From Candidatus Gastranaerophilales bacterium (lineage in GTDB: Bacteria > Cyanobacteriota > Vampirovibrionia > Gastranaerophilales > Gastranaerophilaceae), in the NCBI GenBank assembly GCA_944325615.1, contig CALVAU010000072.1, forward strand, positions 1-7,183: a stretch of DNA of 7,183 nucleotides. The letters run 5' to 3'. Both the position numbers and the translations under genes were made by a program. Shown one piece after another: positions 1-4,869 of this stretch (its first letter is position 1; each line of letters starts with the position of its first letter). The notes under the pieces were generated by a model. That model worked only from the letters and a program-made list of their open reading frames with translations. It was not told the origin of the DNA and made no database searches.

Positions 1-221
1 CAATCAAAGCCGATTATCTTAAAAAGTTCGGAGAAGCACTTGAACTTGAAGAAAACAAGTCTTTGTCTGATGAACAAGTATTCCATAACCTTATAAAAGA
101 CGATAAAAACGCATTTGAGGGCGTTACAGCCGTTAAGCTGGCAGGTGGTACACCGCAGGGACTTGGCTCGAATTATGACGATGCTACGGCTCGTGCGGTT
201 ATGGGATTACCCAAAAAATAA
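1..221 (+). CDS. Probable phage scaffolding protein, C-terminal fragment
   Basis: The 5' end lies outside the window. The reading frame is open from base 3 and ends at the TAA at 219-221, leaving 72 residues. The visible part begins with a charged, probably helical stretch rich in Lys and Glu (KADYLKKFGEALELEENKSL), followed by a Gly/Pro-containing segment and the ending ARAVMGLPKK. The protein lies immediately upstream of the major capsid gene, where tailed phages commonly encode the scaffold that guides prohead assembly inside the shell. A charged helical protein ending in a short basic tail fits that role, since scaffold C-termini often contact the capsid protein. The assignment rests mainly on gene order; I see no diagnostic motif. 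A capsid protease or minor head protein is a less likely alternative. Confidence 0.6.
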   Translation, partial: IKADYLKKFGEALELEENKSLSDEQVFHNLIKDDKNAFEGVTAVKLAGGTPQGLGSNYDDATARAVMGLPKK

Positions 222-224
222 TAT

Positions 225-232
225 AAAAGGAG
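225..232 (+). promoter_or_regulatory. Ribosome binding site of the major capsid gene
   Basis: AAAAGGAG lies nine bases before the ATG at 242. It is a strong Shine-Dalgarno match in the 20-base gap after the scaffold stop codon, as expected for the most heavily translated gene of the head module. Confidence 0.8.
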
Positions 233-241
233 TTATTTATT

Positions 242-1111
242 ATGGCGAACAACATTCAGCTTTTTAAAAAGTATATTGCACTTCTTGATGAAGTGTATCA
301 GTTAAGTTCAAAATCTTCTATCCTTGACGGCGATGCTTCGCTCGTTCAGGCAGGAAGAAACGCAAACGAAATTGTTATTCCTAAAATGTCGCTTGATGGT
401 CTTGCAGACTATTCTCGCAACAGCGGTTATGTAATGGGTGATGTTACCCTCACTTATGAAACTGTTAAATTTAATTATGACCGTGGCAGAAAGTTTGTTA
501 TTGATGCTATGGACGATGAGGAAACCGCAGGTATTGCCTTCGGTAAACTTTCTTCCGAGTTTATTCGCACAAAGGTTGTTCCCGAAATGGATGCTTTCCG
601 TTTTGCGACTTATGCTTCGATTTCAGGTATTGGTTCTGCAACGGGCACTCTCGCAGATGGTGCGGCTGTTATTACTGCGCTTCGTGCGGCAACCAACACG
701 ATGGACGAGGACGAAGTACCTTCCGAGCAGAGAGTTCTCTTTATCACTCCTACCCTTCGTGGTATGATTGATGACCTTGATACTACAAAGAGCAAGGAAG
801 TTCTTGCTAAATTCTCAAGTGTTGTAGAAGTTCCGCAGTCAAGATTTAACACGCAGGTCAATCTTTTCGACGGTACTACCAGTGGCGAAGAGGCAGGCGG
901 TTTTGAAACAACCGGTAATGATATTAACTTTATGGTTATTCATACCCCCGCTATTCTCCAGTACCCCAAACACACCGTAAACAAGATTATCACTCCCGAA
1001 GCAAATCAGGAAAGCGACGGTTGGATGTTCTTCTATCGTGCTTATGGTCTTGCGGATGCTTACGAAAACAAGGCTGCAGGTATCTATGTTCACAGCAAAG
1101 CAGGTGCTTAA
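242..1111 (+). CDS. Major capsid protein (HK97-fold type expected)
   Basis: This 289-residue protein should form the icosahedral head shell. Its length fits an HK97-fold coat protein that lacks a long N-terminal delta domain. I recognise the pattern of Clostridia siphophage coat proteins: an N-terminal helix (IQLFKKYIALLDEVYQ, about 5-20), a beta segment around DVTLTYETVKFNYDRGR (67-83), then FVIDAMDDEET (85-95) and a long 'spine' helix region ending IRTKVVPEMDAFRFA (108-122). The C-terminal part (about 225-289) contains FMVIHTPAILQYPKH and ends in a segment rich in Tyr, Ala and Gly. The start is the ATG after a strong ribosome binding site. Codons favour CTT, ATT and CGT more than the AT-rich tail genes downstream, which fits high expression. 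The scaffold is upstream and head-completion genes follow after only two bases. Assignment by recalled similarity and gene order is strong; the fold is inferred. Confidence 0.9.
   Translation: MANNIQLFKKYIALLDEVYQLSSKSSILDGDASLVQAGRNANEIVIPKMSLDGLADYSRNSGYVMGDVTLTYETVKFNYDRGRKFVIDAMDDEETAGIAFGKLSSEFIRTKVVPEMDAFRFATYASISGIGSATGTLADGAAVITALRAATNTMDEDEVPSEQRVLFITPTLRGMIDDLDTTKSKEVLAKFSSVVEVPQSRFNTQVNLFDGTTSGEEAGGFETTGNDINFMVIHTPAILQYPKHTVNKIITPEANQESDGWMFFYRAYGLADAYENKAAGIYVHSKAGA
1102..1106 (+). promoter_or_regulatory. Ribosome binding site setting a TTG start at 1114
   Basis: AGGTG lies inside the last codons of the capsid gene, seven bases before the TTG at 1114. It decides the start of the next gene, because the in-frame region farther upstream overlaps the capsid gene and translates as Cys-rich out-of-frame sequence. 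Confidence 0.6.
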
Positions 1112-1113
1112 TC

Positions 1114-1344
1114 TTGTATAAGGTGATAAAGCATTTTATTGACTTGCAGGACAACAATTATAAATACGATGTAGGCGATACATATCCTCGAAAGGGATTG
1201 AATGTGTTGCAGAGCCGTATAAATGAACTTGCAAGCCACAAAAACAAGCAGAAAACACCCTTGATTGAGGAAATTCCCGAAAAGGTGGAAGAACCCAAAA
1301 AGGAAAAGAAATCAAAGACAGTTGAAAAGGCTGGCGATGAATAA
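1114..1344 (+). CDS. Small conserved phage head-module protein, 76 aa, TTG start
   Basis: I choose the TTG at 1114, two bases after the capsid stop, giving a protein that begins MYKVIKHFIDLQDNNYKYDV. A GTG at 1123 is a weaker alternative. An open frame extends back to about 1021, but that part lies in the capsid gene and looks non-coding. The N-terminal two thirds (1-50) carries VGDTYPRKG, a Leu/Ile-rich segment (LQSRINELAS) and KNKQKTPLI, a pattern I recall from small proteins encoded just after the capsid gene in many Firmicutes siphophages. The last 25 or so residues are almost entirely Lys, Glu, Pro and Ser/Thr, probably a disordered tail. Its biochemical role is not known to me. A capsid accessory protein or a small connector-associated factor is possible, from position only. 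Confidence 0.75.
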   Translation: MYKVIKHFIDLQDNNYKYDVGDTYPRKGLNVLQSRINELASHKNKQKTPLIEEIPEKVEEPKKEKKSKTVEKAGDE

Positions 1345-1362
1345 ATGAAAGGCGGTTGAATT

Positions 1363-1737
1363 ATGCAATATCTAACCTATGAAGAATACACAGAAATGGG
1401 CGGTATTTGTGATTTAACCGCCTTTAACCGCAATATTGACCGTGCTTGTGGCGTGATTGACAACGCAACACACAACCGCATTGAATGTATGGAAGAAGTT
1501 CCGCAAAAGGTTAAACCTTTATGCCGTGATTTGCTTGAATACCTTGTTGAAAACAACACCGTTAAAATCGTAACAAGTCGCAGTCAATCGGCAGGAGGCG
1601 TTAGCGAAAGCGAAAGCTACGCAACAAAAACCGCCGATGATGTGTATGGTGATATTCAGAATATGATATATGATTATCTGTTGAATATTACAGATGATAA
1701 TGGCACGCCACTCTTATACAGGGGGTGTATGCGTTGA
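1363..1737 (+). CDS. Head-tail connector protein (gp6-like adaptor)
   Basis: This 124-residue, mostly helical protein starts at an ATG preceded by AAAGGCGG (1348-1355). It begins with YLTYEEYTEMGG and then has helical segments (DLTAFNRNIDRACGVIDNAT, about 18-37; VPQKVKPLCRDLLEYLVENN, about 46-65) separated by short loops, ending in YGDIQNMIYDYLLN (about 95-108). A small all-helical protein of this size, two genes after the capsid, matches the HK97 gp6/SPP1 gp15 adaptors that form a ring under the portal and create the docking site for the head-closure protein. The call comes from gene order, size and the 'YLT..EY...G' opening common in this family. The C-terminal codons overlap the start of the next gene (TTGA at 1734-1737), which suggests coupled translation. 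Confidence 0.75.
   Translation: MQYLTYEEYTEMGGICDLTAFNRNIDRACGVIDNATHNRIECMEEVPQKVKPLCRDLLEYLVENNTVKIVTSRSQSAGGVSESESYATKTADDVYGDIQNMIYDYLLNITDDNGTPLLYRGCMR
1720..1727 (+). promoter_or_regulatory. Ribosome binding site setting the TTG start at 1734
   Basis: AGGGGGTG lies six bases before TTG 1734. The TTG overlaps the stop of the preceding gene as TTGA. A GTG at 1725 in the same frame sits inside this Shine-Dalgarno stretch and has no site of its own, so TTG is the better start. Confidence 0.65.
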
Positions 1738-2243
1738 AAGTCGGTTTTAATGTCAAGTATGGCTATAATGAGATAGAAATACCTATCACAGAAAAGACCG
1801 TCCCGAAATTCCAAAAAAGCGGAATGACGAATTTATTCAGTAGCAGGGTAACAATTTACAATGACATACCAAGCGACGGAGTAAACCCACGCAGATTTGA
1901 CCGATTTGTGATTGACCTTTGCAACATTCAAAAAGGCATATTGCAAAATGCAGATGGCACGATTGAAAAGGTTGCAAATGCACAGACAATAATCACAAAA
2001 GATATTAAGCATTACAAAACACCGCTTGAATATGCTTTACTTCCTGCTGATATGAAAGAAAATTATTTCACGGCAAATGTAAATGATTTTGTTGTGCTTG
2101 CAGAGGTTGAAGATGTTGTTACGACTTCAAGGGAGTTTCAAGACTTGCAGAGCAAATACAAAAACAACGGTTTTTCTGTTACGGCGGTCAATGAATACAT
2201 ACACGGTATGGCGGTTGATAATGTGCAGATAATTCACGCATAA
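1734..2243 (+). CDS. Probable head-closure / minor capsid protein (DUF6751-like)
   Basis: From the TTG at 1734 the product is 169 residues. The core begins near residue 31 with MTNLFSSRVTIYNDIPSDG, followed by NPRRFDRFVID (about 50-60), then ITKDIKHYKTPLEYALLP and NDFVVLAEVEDVVTTSREFQ, and closes with FSVTAVNEYIHGM. I recall this pattern from proteins annotated DUF6751 in Clostridia phages. The mixed beta composition, size and position after the gp6-like adaptor suggest the stopper (HK97 gp7/SPP1 gp16-like, or Minor capsid 1-like) that closes the filled head, but that function is inferred. The first 30 residues (MKVGFNVKYGYNE and following) look like an extension. An ATG at 1824 would give the shorter form, but I see no good ribosome binding site before it. 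Confidence 0.7.
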   Translation: MKVGFNVKYGYNEIEIPITEKTVPKFQKSGMTNLFSSRVTIYNDIPSDGVNPRRFDRFVIDLCNIQKGILQNADGTIEKVANAQTIITKDIKHYKTPLEYALLPADMKENYFTANVNDFVVLAEVEDVVTTSREFQDLQSKYKNNGFSVTAVNEYIHGMAVDNVQIIHA

Positions 2244-2256
2244 GGGGGATTGAATA

Positions 2257-2754
2257 ATGGATAAATACGCAGTATTATTTAACTATTTCCGTCAATGCCC
2301 TTATTTAAAAAACCTTATGAGTATTGCGGCAGAAAGCAATAAAGGGAATACCGTTATTCTTCCGCAAGGTGCAAGCCCTGCCGTGCAATATCAAGAGCAG
2401 TTTGATGTGAACGGATATTATAATTGCACGATTGAGCCTTACCCGTCAGTATATGAGGATTTTCAGATTAACTGCTATGAGTGGTACGATGTTAACGATA
2501 CAAACCCTCCTCAGTTTAATGAAAATGTGTTGACTTATGAGCAAGTTTGCGGAGTTTGCGATTGGATAAAAGAACAGAACGAAAAAGGCAATTTCCCCGA
2601 TATTGGCGAAATGATTGTCAGTATCGAAACAAACCCTTTTGTACCGCAAATTAGATACGTCGACTCCGACACCAATACTGTGGGCTACTTCATCACGGTT
2701 CGATTGCGATATGTAAACCGCACACAGAGGAAGACGGTGGAATATGAATTCTAA
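2257..2754 (+). CDS. Probable tail terminator / minor capsid protein
   Basis: A 165-residue protein with a strong site (AAGGGGG, 2242-2248) before its ATG. It opens with a helix (YAVLFNYFRQCPYLKNLMSI, 4-23), passes through a strand-rich middle with many Tyr, Asn and Pro (FDVNGYYNCTIEPYPSVYED), then a helix around TYEQVCGVCDWIKEQNEKG. It ends in strands (EMIVSIETNPFVPQIRYVDS and FITVRLRYVNRTQRKTVEY). An N-terminal helix, mixed alpha/beta middle and a C-terminal strand carrying '...RLRYVN' resemble ring-forming tail terminators (lambda gpU-like/Minor capsid 3), which stop tube growth and bind the head. I did not find a decisive motif, so this is a moderate call. The gene overlaps the next by 11 bases, implying coupled translation. 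An unassigned neck protein is the main alternative. Confidence 0.6.
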   Translation: MDKYAVLFNYFRQCPYLKNLMSIAAESNKGNTVILPQGASPAVQYQEQFDVNGYYNCTIEPYPSVYEDFQINCYEWYDVNDTNPPQFNENVLTYEQVCGVCDWIKEQNEKGNFPDIGEMIVSIETNPFVPQIRYVDSDTNTVGYFITVRLRYVNRTQRKTVEYEF

Positions 2755-3127
2755 AATTTCAAGTGACAAGTCTGCGGCAACAGTCATTCGTGTTGAACTC
2801 GATGAGAGTAAGATAATTCGCAAGGTTACAAATGACGAGTTCGGATTACTTGTAGCTAAAACTTGGAGAGATTTAATAGACCCTTTTGTGCCATATAGGA
2901 CAGGGCAGTTGGCGGGAGTTGAAGGAACAACCGTTCAAGTATCGCCTTGGGAAATTTGGTATAAGATGAAGTATGCTGAATATGTATATTATTCAAAAGG
3001 ATGGGATTTTTCAAAAAATATGCACAAGTCGGCAACAGACCACTGGGATATAGCCGCCGAAAAGGCAGGACAAAAAAACAAACTATACCGTACGCTTAAC
3101 AATGCGTTACAAAGCGGTAGATTTTAA
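2744..3127 (+). CDS. Minor capsid 2 / HK97 gp10-like tail completion protein
   Basis: The 127-residue product carries the family pattern: a helix (DEFGLLVAKTWRDLIDP, 31-47), the signature FVPYRTGQL (48-56), a strand/loop region, MKYAEYVYYSKGWDF (75-89) and SATDHWDIAAEKA (96-108). 'VP..TG.L', then 'YA.Y.YY', then 'A..HW...A' is the arrangement of Minor capsid 2 and related gp10-like neck proteins, which join head connector and tail. The ATG at 2744 overlaps the upstream gene. GGTGG (2736-2740) is close before it, and a GAGG (2727-2730) lies a little farther away. The C-terminal 18 residues (105-122), including NKLYRTLNN, are echoed in the small gene just downstream (13 of 18 identical). Placement after the probable terminator rather than before it is less usual. 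Confidence 0.75.
   Translation: MNSKISSDKSAATVIRVELDESKIIRKVTNDEFGLLVAKTWRDLIDPFVPYRTGQLAGVEGTTVQVSPWEIWYKMKYAEYVYYSKGWDFSKNMHKSATDHWDIAAEKAGQKNKLYRTLNNALQSGRF
3056..3109 (+). repeat. Protein-level direct repeat, copy 1 (C-terminus of minor capsid 2-like gene)
   Basis: Codons 105-122 of the gp10-like gene encode A-E-K-A-G-Q-K-N-K-L-Y-R-T-L-N-N-A-L. Copy 2 lies 136 bases downstream in a different reading frame. Thirteen of 18 residues match. At DNA level gcaggacaa is identical and many of the other differences are synonymous. Confidence 0.7.
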
Positions 3128-3135
3128 TTTAATGT

Positions 3136-3142
3136 AAAGGAG
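3136..3142 (+). promoter_or_regulatory. Ribosome binding site of the 36-aa gene
   Basis: AAAGGAG lies seven bases before the ATG at 3150. It is the main reason for treating this short reading frame as a real gene. Confidence 0.75.
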
Positions 3143-3149
3143 AATTGAT

Positions 3150-3260
3150 ATGGCAGATAACACAGATTTTAATGTTGGCAAAGGCATAAGAGCGGCACAA
3201 GCAGGACAATTAAACAAATTATATCAAACTTTAAATAATTATTTACGAAAGAGAGGTTAA
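3150..3260 (+). CDS. Small 36-aa phage protein of unknown function
   Basis: A complete short gene between the gp10-like protein and the major tail protein, with ATG after a strong AAAGGAG and TAA at 3258-3260. It reads MADNTDFNVGKGIRAAQAGQ and then LNKLYQTLNNYLRKRG. Residues 1-12 are polar and probably flexible; residues 13-34 look like one amphipathic, basic helix. Residues 15-32 match the C-terminal helix of the preceding protein at 13 of 18 positions, so it may have arisen by partial duplication, or both may carry the same binding helix. It fills an otherwise empty 136-base gap, and its last codons contain the GAGAGG site of the tube gene, so it could also couple translation into that gene. 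I do not recognise a named family. No membrane segment or signal peptide is visible. Confidence 0.7.
   Translation: MADNTDFNVGKGIRAAQAGQLNKLYQTLNNYLRKRG
3192..3245 (+). repeat. Protein-level direct repeat, copy 2 (36-aa gene)
   Basis: Codons 15-32 encode A-A-Q-A-G-Q-L-N-K-L-Y-Q-T-L-N-N-Y-L, matching copy 1 at 3056-3109. The copies differ mostly at third codon positions (for example aaccta-type versus aattta-type codons), which points to selection on protein sequence since they diverged, if they share an origin. Confidence 0.7.
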
Positions 3261-3263
3261 AAC

Positions 3264-3800
3264 ATGGCTGGTTTAGCATTTAATGAAAAAGTAAATCCGA
3301 AAGCCAAAACAGAACTATTCAAAATATATGCCGACATATCAGCAGACGGAAGTGAGCCGGAATGGGAACTGCAAGGCAGGGGTGTTACATCATGGACTGT
3401 TGAACAGAATCAGGATATAACAAAAGAGCCTGACGTTTTAGGGTATGTTGACATTGAAAGGGGAACGGCACAGCCTACACAGAGCGGTGTATCAATCAAG
3501 TTGAGAAAAGGAAGCAAATTCGGCGAAATGCTTTTCAATGCTTGGTTTAGCGGAGATACTACAAGACTTGACAACATAAAAATGTTACAGAAGTTTGAAT
3601 TCGTTGACGGAACGTCAGAGGGCAAATGCAAAGCACGTTTGCAGGAAGAATGCGTTATAGCAATAAACAACTTTACAGGAGAAGCCGCCGGATATCTTGG
3701 TTTTGAAATTGATATACATTATTCAAATAAAATAACTACAGGAGAAATGGCAGTTACAGATGGCGCAAGCATTGAATTCACGCCTGACGGTGCCGCATAA
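3264..3800 (+). CDS. Major tail protein (tail tube)
   Basis: The 178-residue product is the expected size for a siphophage tube protein, whose hexameric rings stack around the tape measure to form the DNA channel. The sequence is strand-rich: AFNEKVNPKAKTELFKIYAD (5-24), a GRGVTSWTVEQNQD segment, VLGYVDIERGTAQPTQSGVS (about 58-77), KMLQKFEFVDGT, and a C-terminal strand region ending SIEFTPDGAA. It lies between the neck/terminator genes and the tail chaperones, the standard position. The start ATG follows GAGAGG (3251-3256) with seven bases between. A strong hairpin after the stop would help give this gene more transcript than the downstream tail genes, as structural need demands. Identification is by gene order, size and fold pattern rather than by a specific motif. 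Confidence 0.8.
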   Translation: MAGLAFNEKVNPKAKTELFKIYADISADGSEPEWELQGRGVTSWTVEQNQDITKEPDVLGYVDIERGTAQPTQSGVSIKLRKGSKFGEMLFNAWFSGDTTRLDNIKMLQKFEFVDGTSEGKCKARLQEECVIAINNFTGEAAGYLGFEIDIHYSNKITTGEMAVTDGASIEFTPDGAA

Positions 3801-3813
3801 CACAATCACACAT

Positions 3814-3841
3814 ACCGCCTTGCCCTATTAGGTAGGGCGGT
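3814..3841 (+). terminator. Stem-loop after the tube gene: partial terminator or transcript stabiliser
   Basis: ACCGCCTTGCC (3814-3824) pairs with GGTAGGGCGGT (3831-3841) across a six-base loop CTATTA. This is 11 base pairs, two of them G-U. What follows is ATTTAAATTT, which is AT-rich but not an uninterrupted T run, so a leaky terminator or 3'-end stabiliser for the capsid-to-tube transcript is more likely than a full stop. It stands alone in the 68-base gap between the tube and chaperone genes. Pairing is seen directly; the function is inferred. Confidence 0.65.
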
Positions 3842-3851
3842 GATTTAAATT

Positions 3852-3860
3852 TAAGGAGGT
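3852..3860 (+). promoter_or_regulatory. Near-perfect ribosome binding site of the first chaperone gene
   Basis: TAAGGAGGT lies eight bases before ATG 3869 and is the best Shine-Dalgarno match in the window. It lies ten bases after the hairpin, so ribosome loading and hairpin folding could influence each other. Confidence 0.8.
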
Positions 3861-3868
3861 AAATTTCA

Positions 3869-4300
3869 ATGAAATTAAGCACAGGCAAAATCGCTTTCCC
3901 GATTGAATTTGATACAGGTGACAAGGATGTTATATATTTTAATCCGAATGACCCGAATTTATATGTAAGATTAAATAATCTTAAAGATAGAGTAAATGAA
4001 AAATTAAAAAATGTAAAAGATTTTGAATTAAATAATGAAGGAAAACCGGAAAATCCTTCAGATATTGAAGCTTTTGAAATATTCCAAAAAGTAATATATG
4101 ATGAATTAGACAGAGCTTTTGACGGTAATATTTCAAATATAATTTTTAAACATTGTTCACCTTTTGCAATAATAAACGGAGAATATTTTATATTACAGTT
4201 TGTAAATGAAGCGAAAAAAGAAATTGAAAAAGAAATAGAAAAATCAAACAAAGATTTTCAAAAGAAAATGTCAAAGTATTTAGAGAAGTATAAAAAATGA
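3869..4300 (+). CDS. Tail assembly chaperone (gpG position, DUF6673-like)
   Basis: A 143-residue protein that should bind the tape measure and keep it soluble until the tube forms around it; it is not expected in the mature virion. Recognisable blocks are IEFDTGDKD (12-20), FNPNDPNLYVRLNNLKDRV (24-42), the helix IEAFEIFQKVIYDELDRAF (66-84) and IIFKHCSPFAIINGEYFIL (91-109). This order is one I recall from proteins annotated DUF6673 in Firmicutes phages. Residues 115-143 form a very charged Lys/Glu helix, probably a coiled coil. The gene is much more AT-rich than the tube gene before it. Its end is AAA AAA TGA, sharing ATGA with the next gene. The A6 run could in principle allow a -1 shift into the next frame (see findings). 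Confidence 0.75.
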   Translation: MKLSTGKIAFPIEFDTGDKDVIYFNPNDPNLYVRLNNLKDRVNEKLKNVKDFELNNEGKPENPSDIEAFEIFQKVIYDELDRAFDGNISNIIFKHCSPFAIINGEYFILQFVNEAKKEIEKEIEKSNKDFQKKMSKYLEKYKK

Positions 4301-4851
4301 TTTATGATTTGCCGATAAATGTTAAAATTGACGGAAAAGAATACAAAATAAGAAACTATTGCGATTATAGAGTTGTTCTTGATTGTATCGAAGCTTTAAA
4401 CGACAGCGATTTTACAATATATGAAGCATTAATATGCGCCAAAAATATATTCTATGAAGAGCCTGAAAGCATAGAAAATATATACGAAGCTATAAAACAA
4501 ATGCTAATAATAATAAACCTTGGAGAAGAAGAAACAGAAGAAGAACAAAGTAAACCGATTGTTATGAATTGGCAGAAAGATTTTAAAATAATAGCTCCGG
4601 CAATAAGTAGAATTTTAGGATATGACATACGGACACAGGGCAAATTTACACATTGGTGGACGCTGCTTAGCGCATATCAGGAAATAGGAGAATGCTTGTT
4701 TGCAAATATCGTATCAATAAGAAATAAGCTTGCAAAAGGTAAAAAACTTGAAAAATACGAACAAGAATTCTACAGAGAAAACAGAAATATGATAGACCTT
4801 CCAAAAACGCTAACAAGAGAACAGGAAGAATTTTTAAACAGTATTGATTAA
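4297..4851 (+). CDS. Gp15-family phage protein, second tail assembly chaperone
   Basis: The 184-residue product matches the bacteriophage Gp15 family (PF06854) as I remember it. It has an N-terminal strand and helix part (DLPINVKIDGKEYKIRNYCD), then MNWQKDFKIIAPAISRILGYD (90-110), the hallmark HWWTLLSAYQEIGE (119-132), and SIRNKLAKGKKLEKYEQEFY (140-159). The family sits directly before the tape measure gene in many Gram-positive siphophages, where it takes the place of the lambda gpGT extension. The start overlaps the preceding stop as ATGA. Only a weak AGAGAAG (4282-4288) precedes it, so translation probably depends on re-initiation by ribosomes finishing the first chaperone, which would keep this product at a lower level. 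The acidic stretch GEEETEEEQ separates the two halves. Confidence 0.85.
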   Translation: MIYDLPINVKIDGKEYKIRNYCDYRVVLDCIEALNDSDFTIYEALICAKNIFYEEPESIENIYEAIKQMLIIINLGEEETEEEQSKPIVMNWQKDFKIIAPAISRILGYDIRTQGKFTHWWTLLSAYQEIGECLFANIVSIRNKLAKGKKLEKYEQEFYRENRNMIDLPKTLTREQEEFLNSID

Positions 4852-4854
4852 TAG

Positions 4855-4864
4855 AAAGGTGGTG
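4855..4864 (+). promoter_or_regulatory. Ribosome binding site of the tape measure gene
   Basis: AAAGGTGGTG ends five bases before ATG 4870. The site is clear but less canonical than that of the first chaperone. Confidence 0.7.
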
Positions 4865-4869
4865 AAAAT

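Noticed and set aside
438..767. Alternative + strand frame inside the capsid gene (109 codons)
   Set aside because: It is Leu/Arg-rich out-of-frame translation of a well-supported capsid gene.
1021..1113. Upstream extension of the small gene after the capsid gene
   Set aside because: It overlaps the capsid gene, encodes a Cys/Leu-rich stretch unlike the rest, and the AGGTG site points to the TTG at 1114.
3843..3850. Palindrome ATTTAAAT after the hairpin
   Set aside because: An eight-base AT palindrome is expected often by chance in AT-rich DNA, and nothing around it suggests an operator.
3778..4251. Long open frame on the minus strand (157 codons)
   Set aside because: It lies antisense to the first chaperone and runs through the hairpin. 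It encodes a Phe/Ser-rich product expected from the complement of Lys/Glu-rich AT-rich coding sequence, and the sense gene has recognisable family blocks and a near-perfect ribosome binding site.
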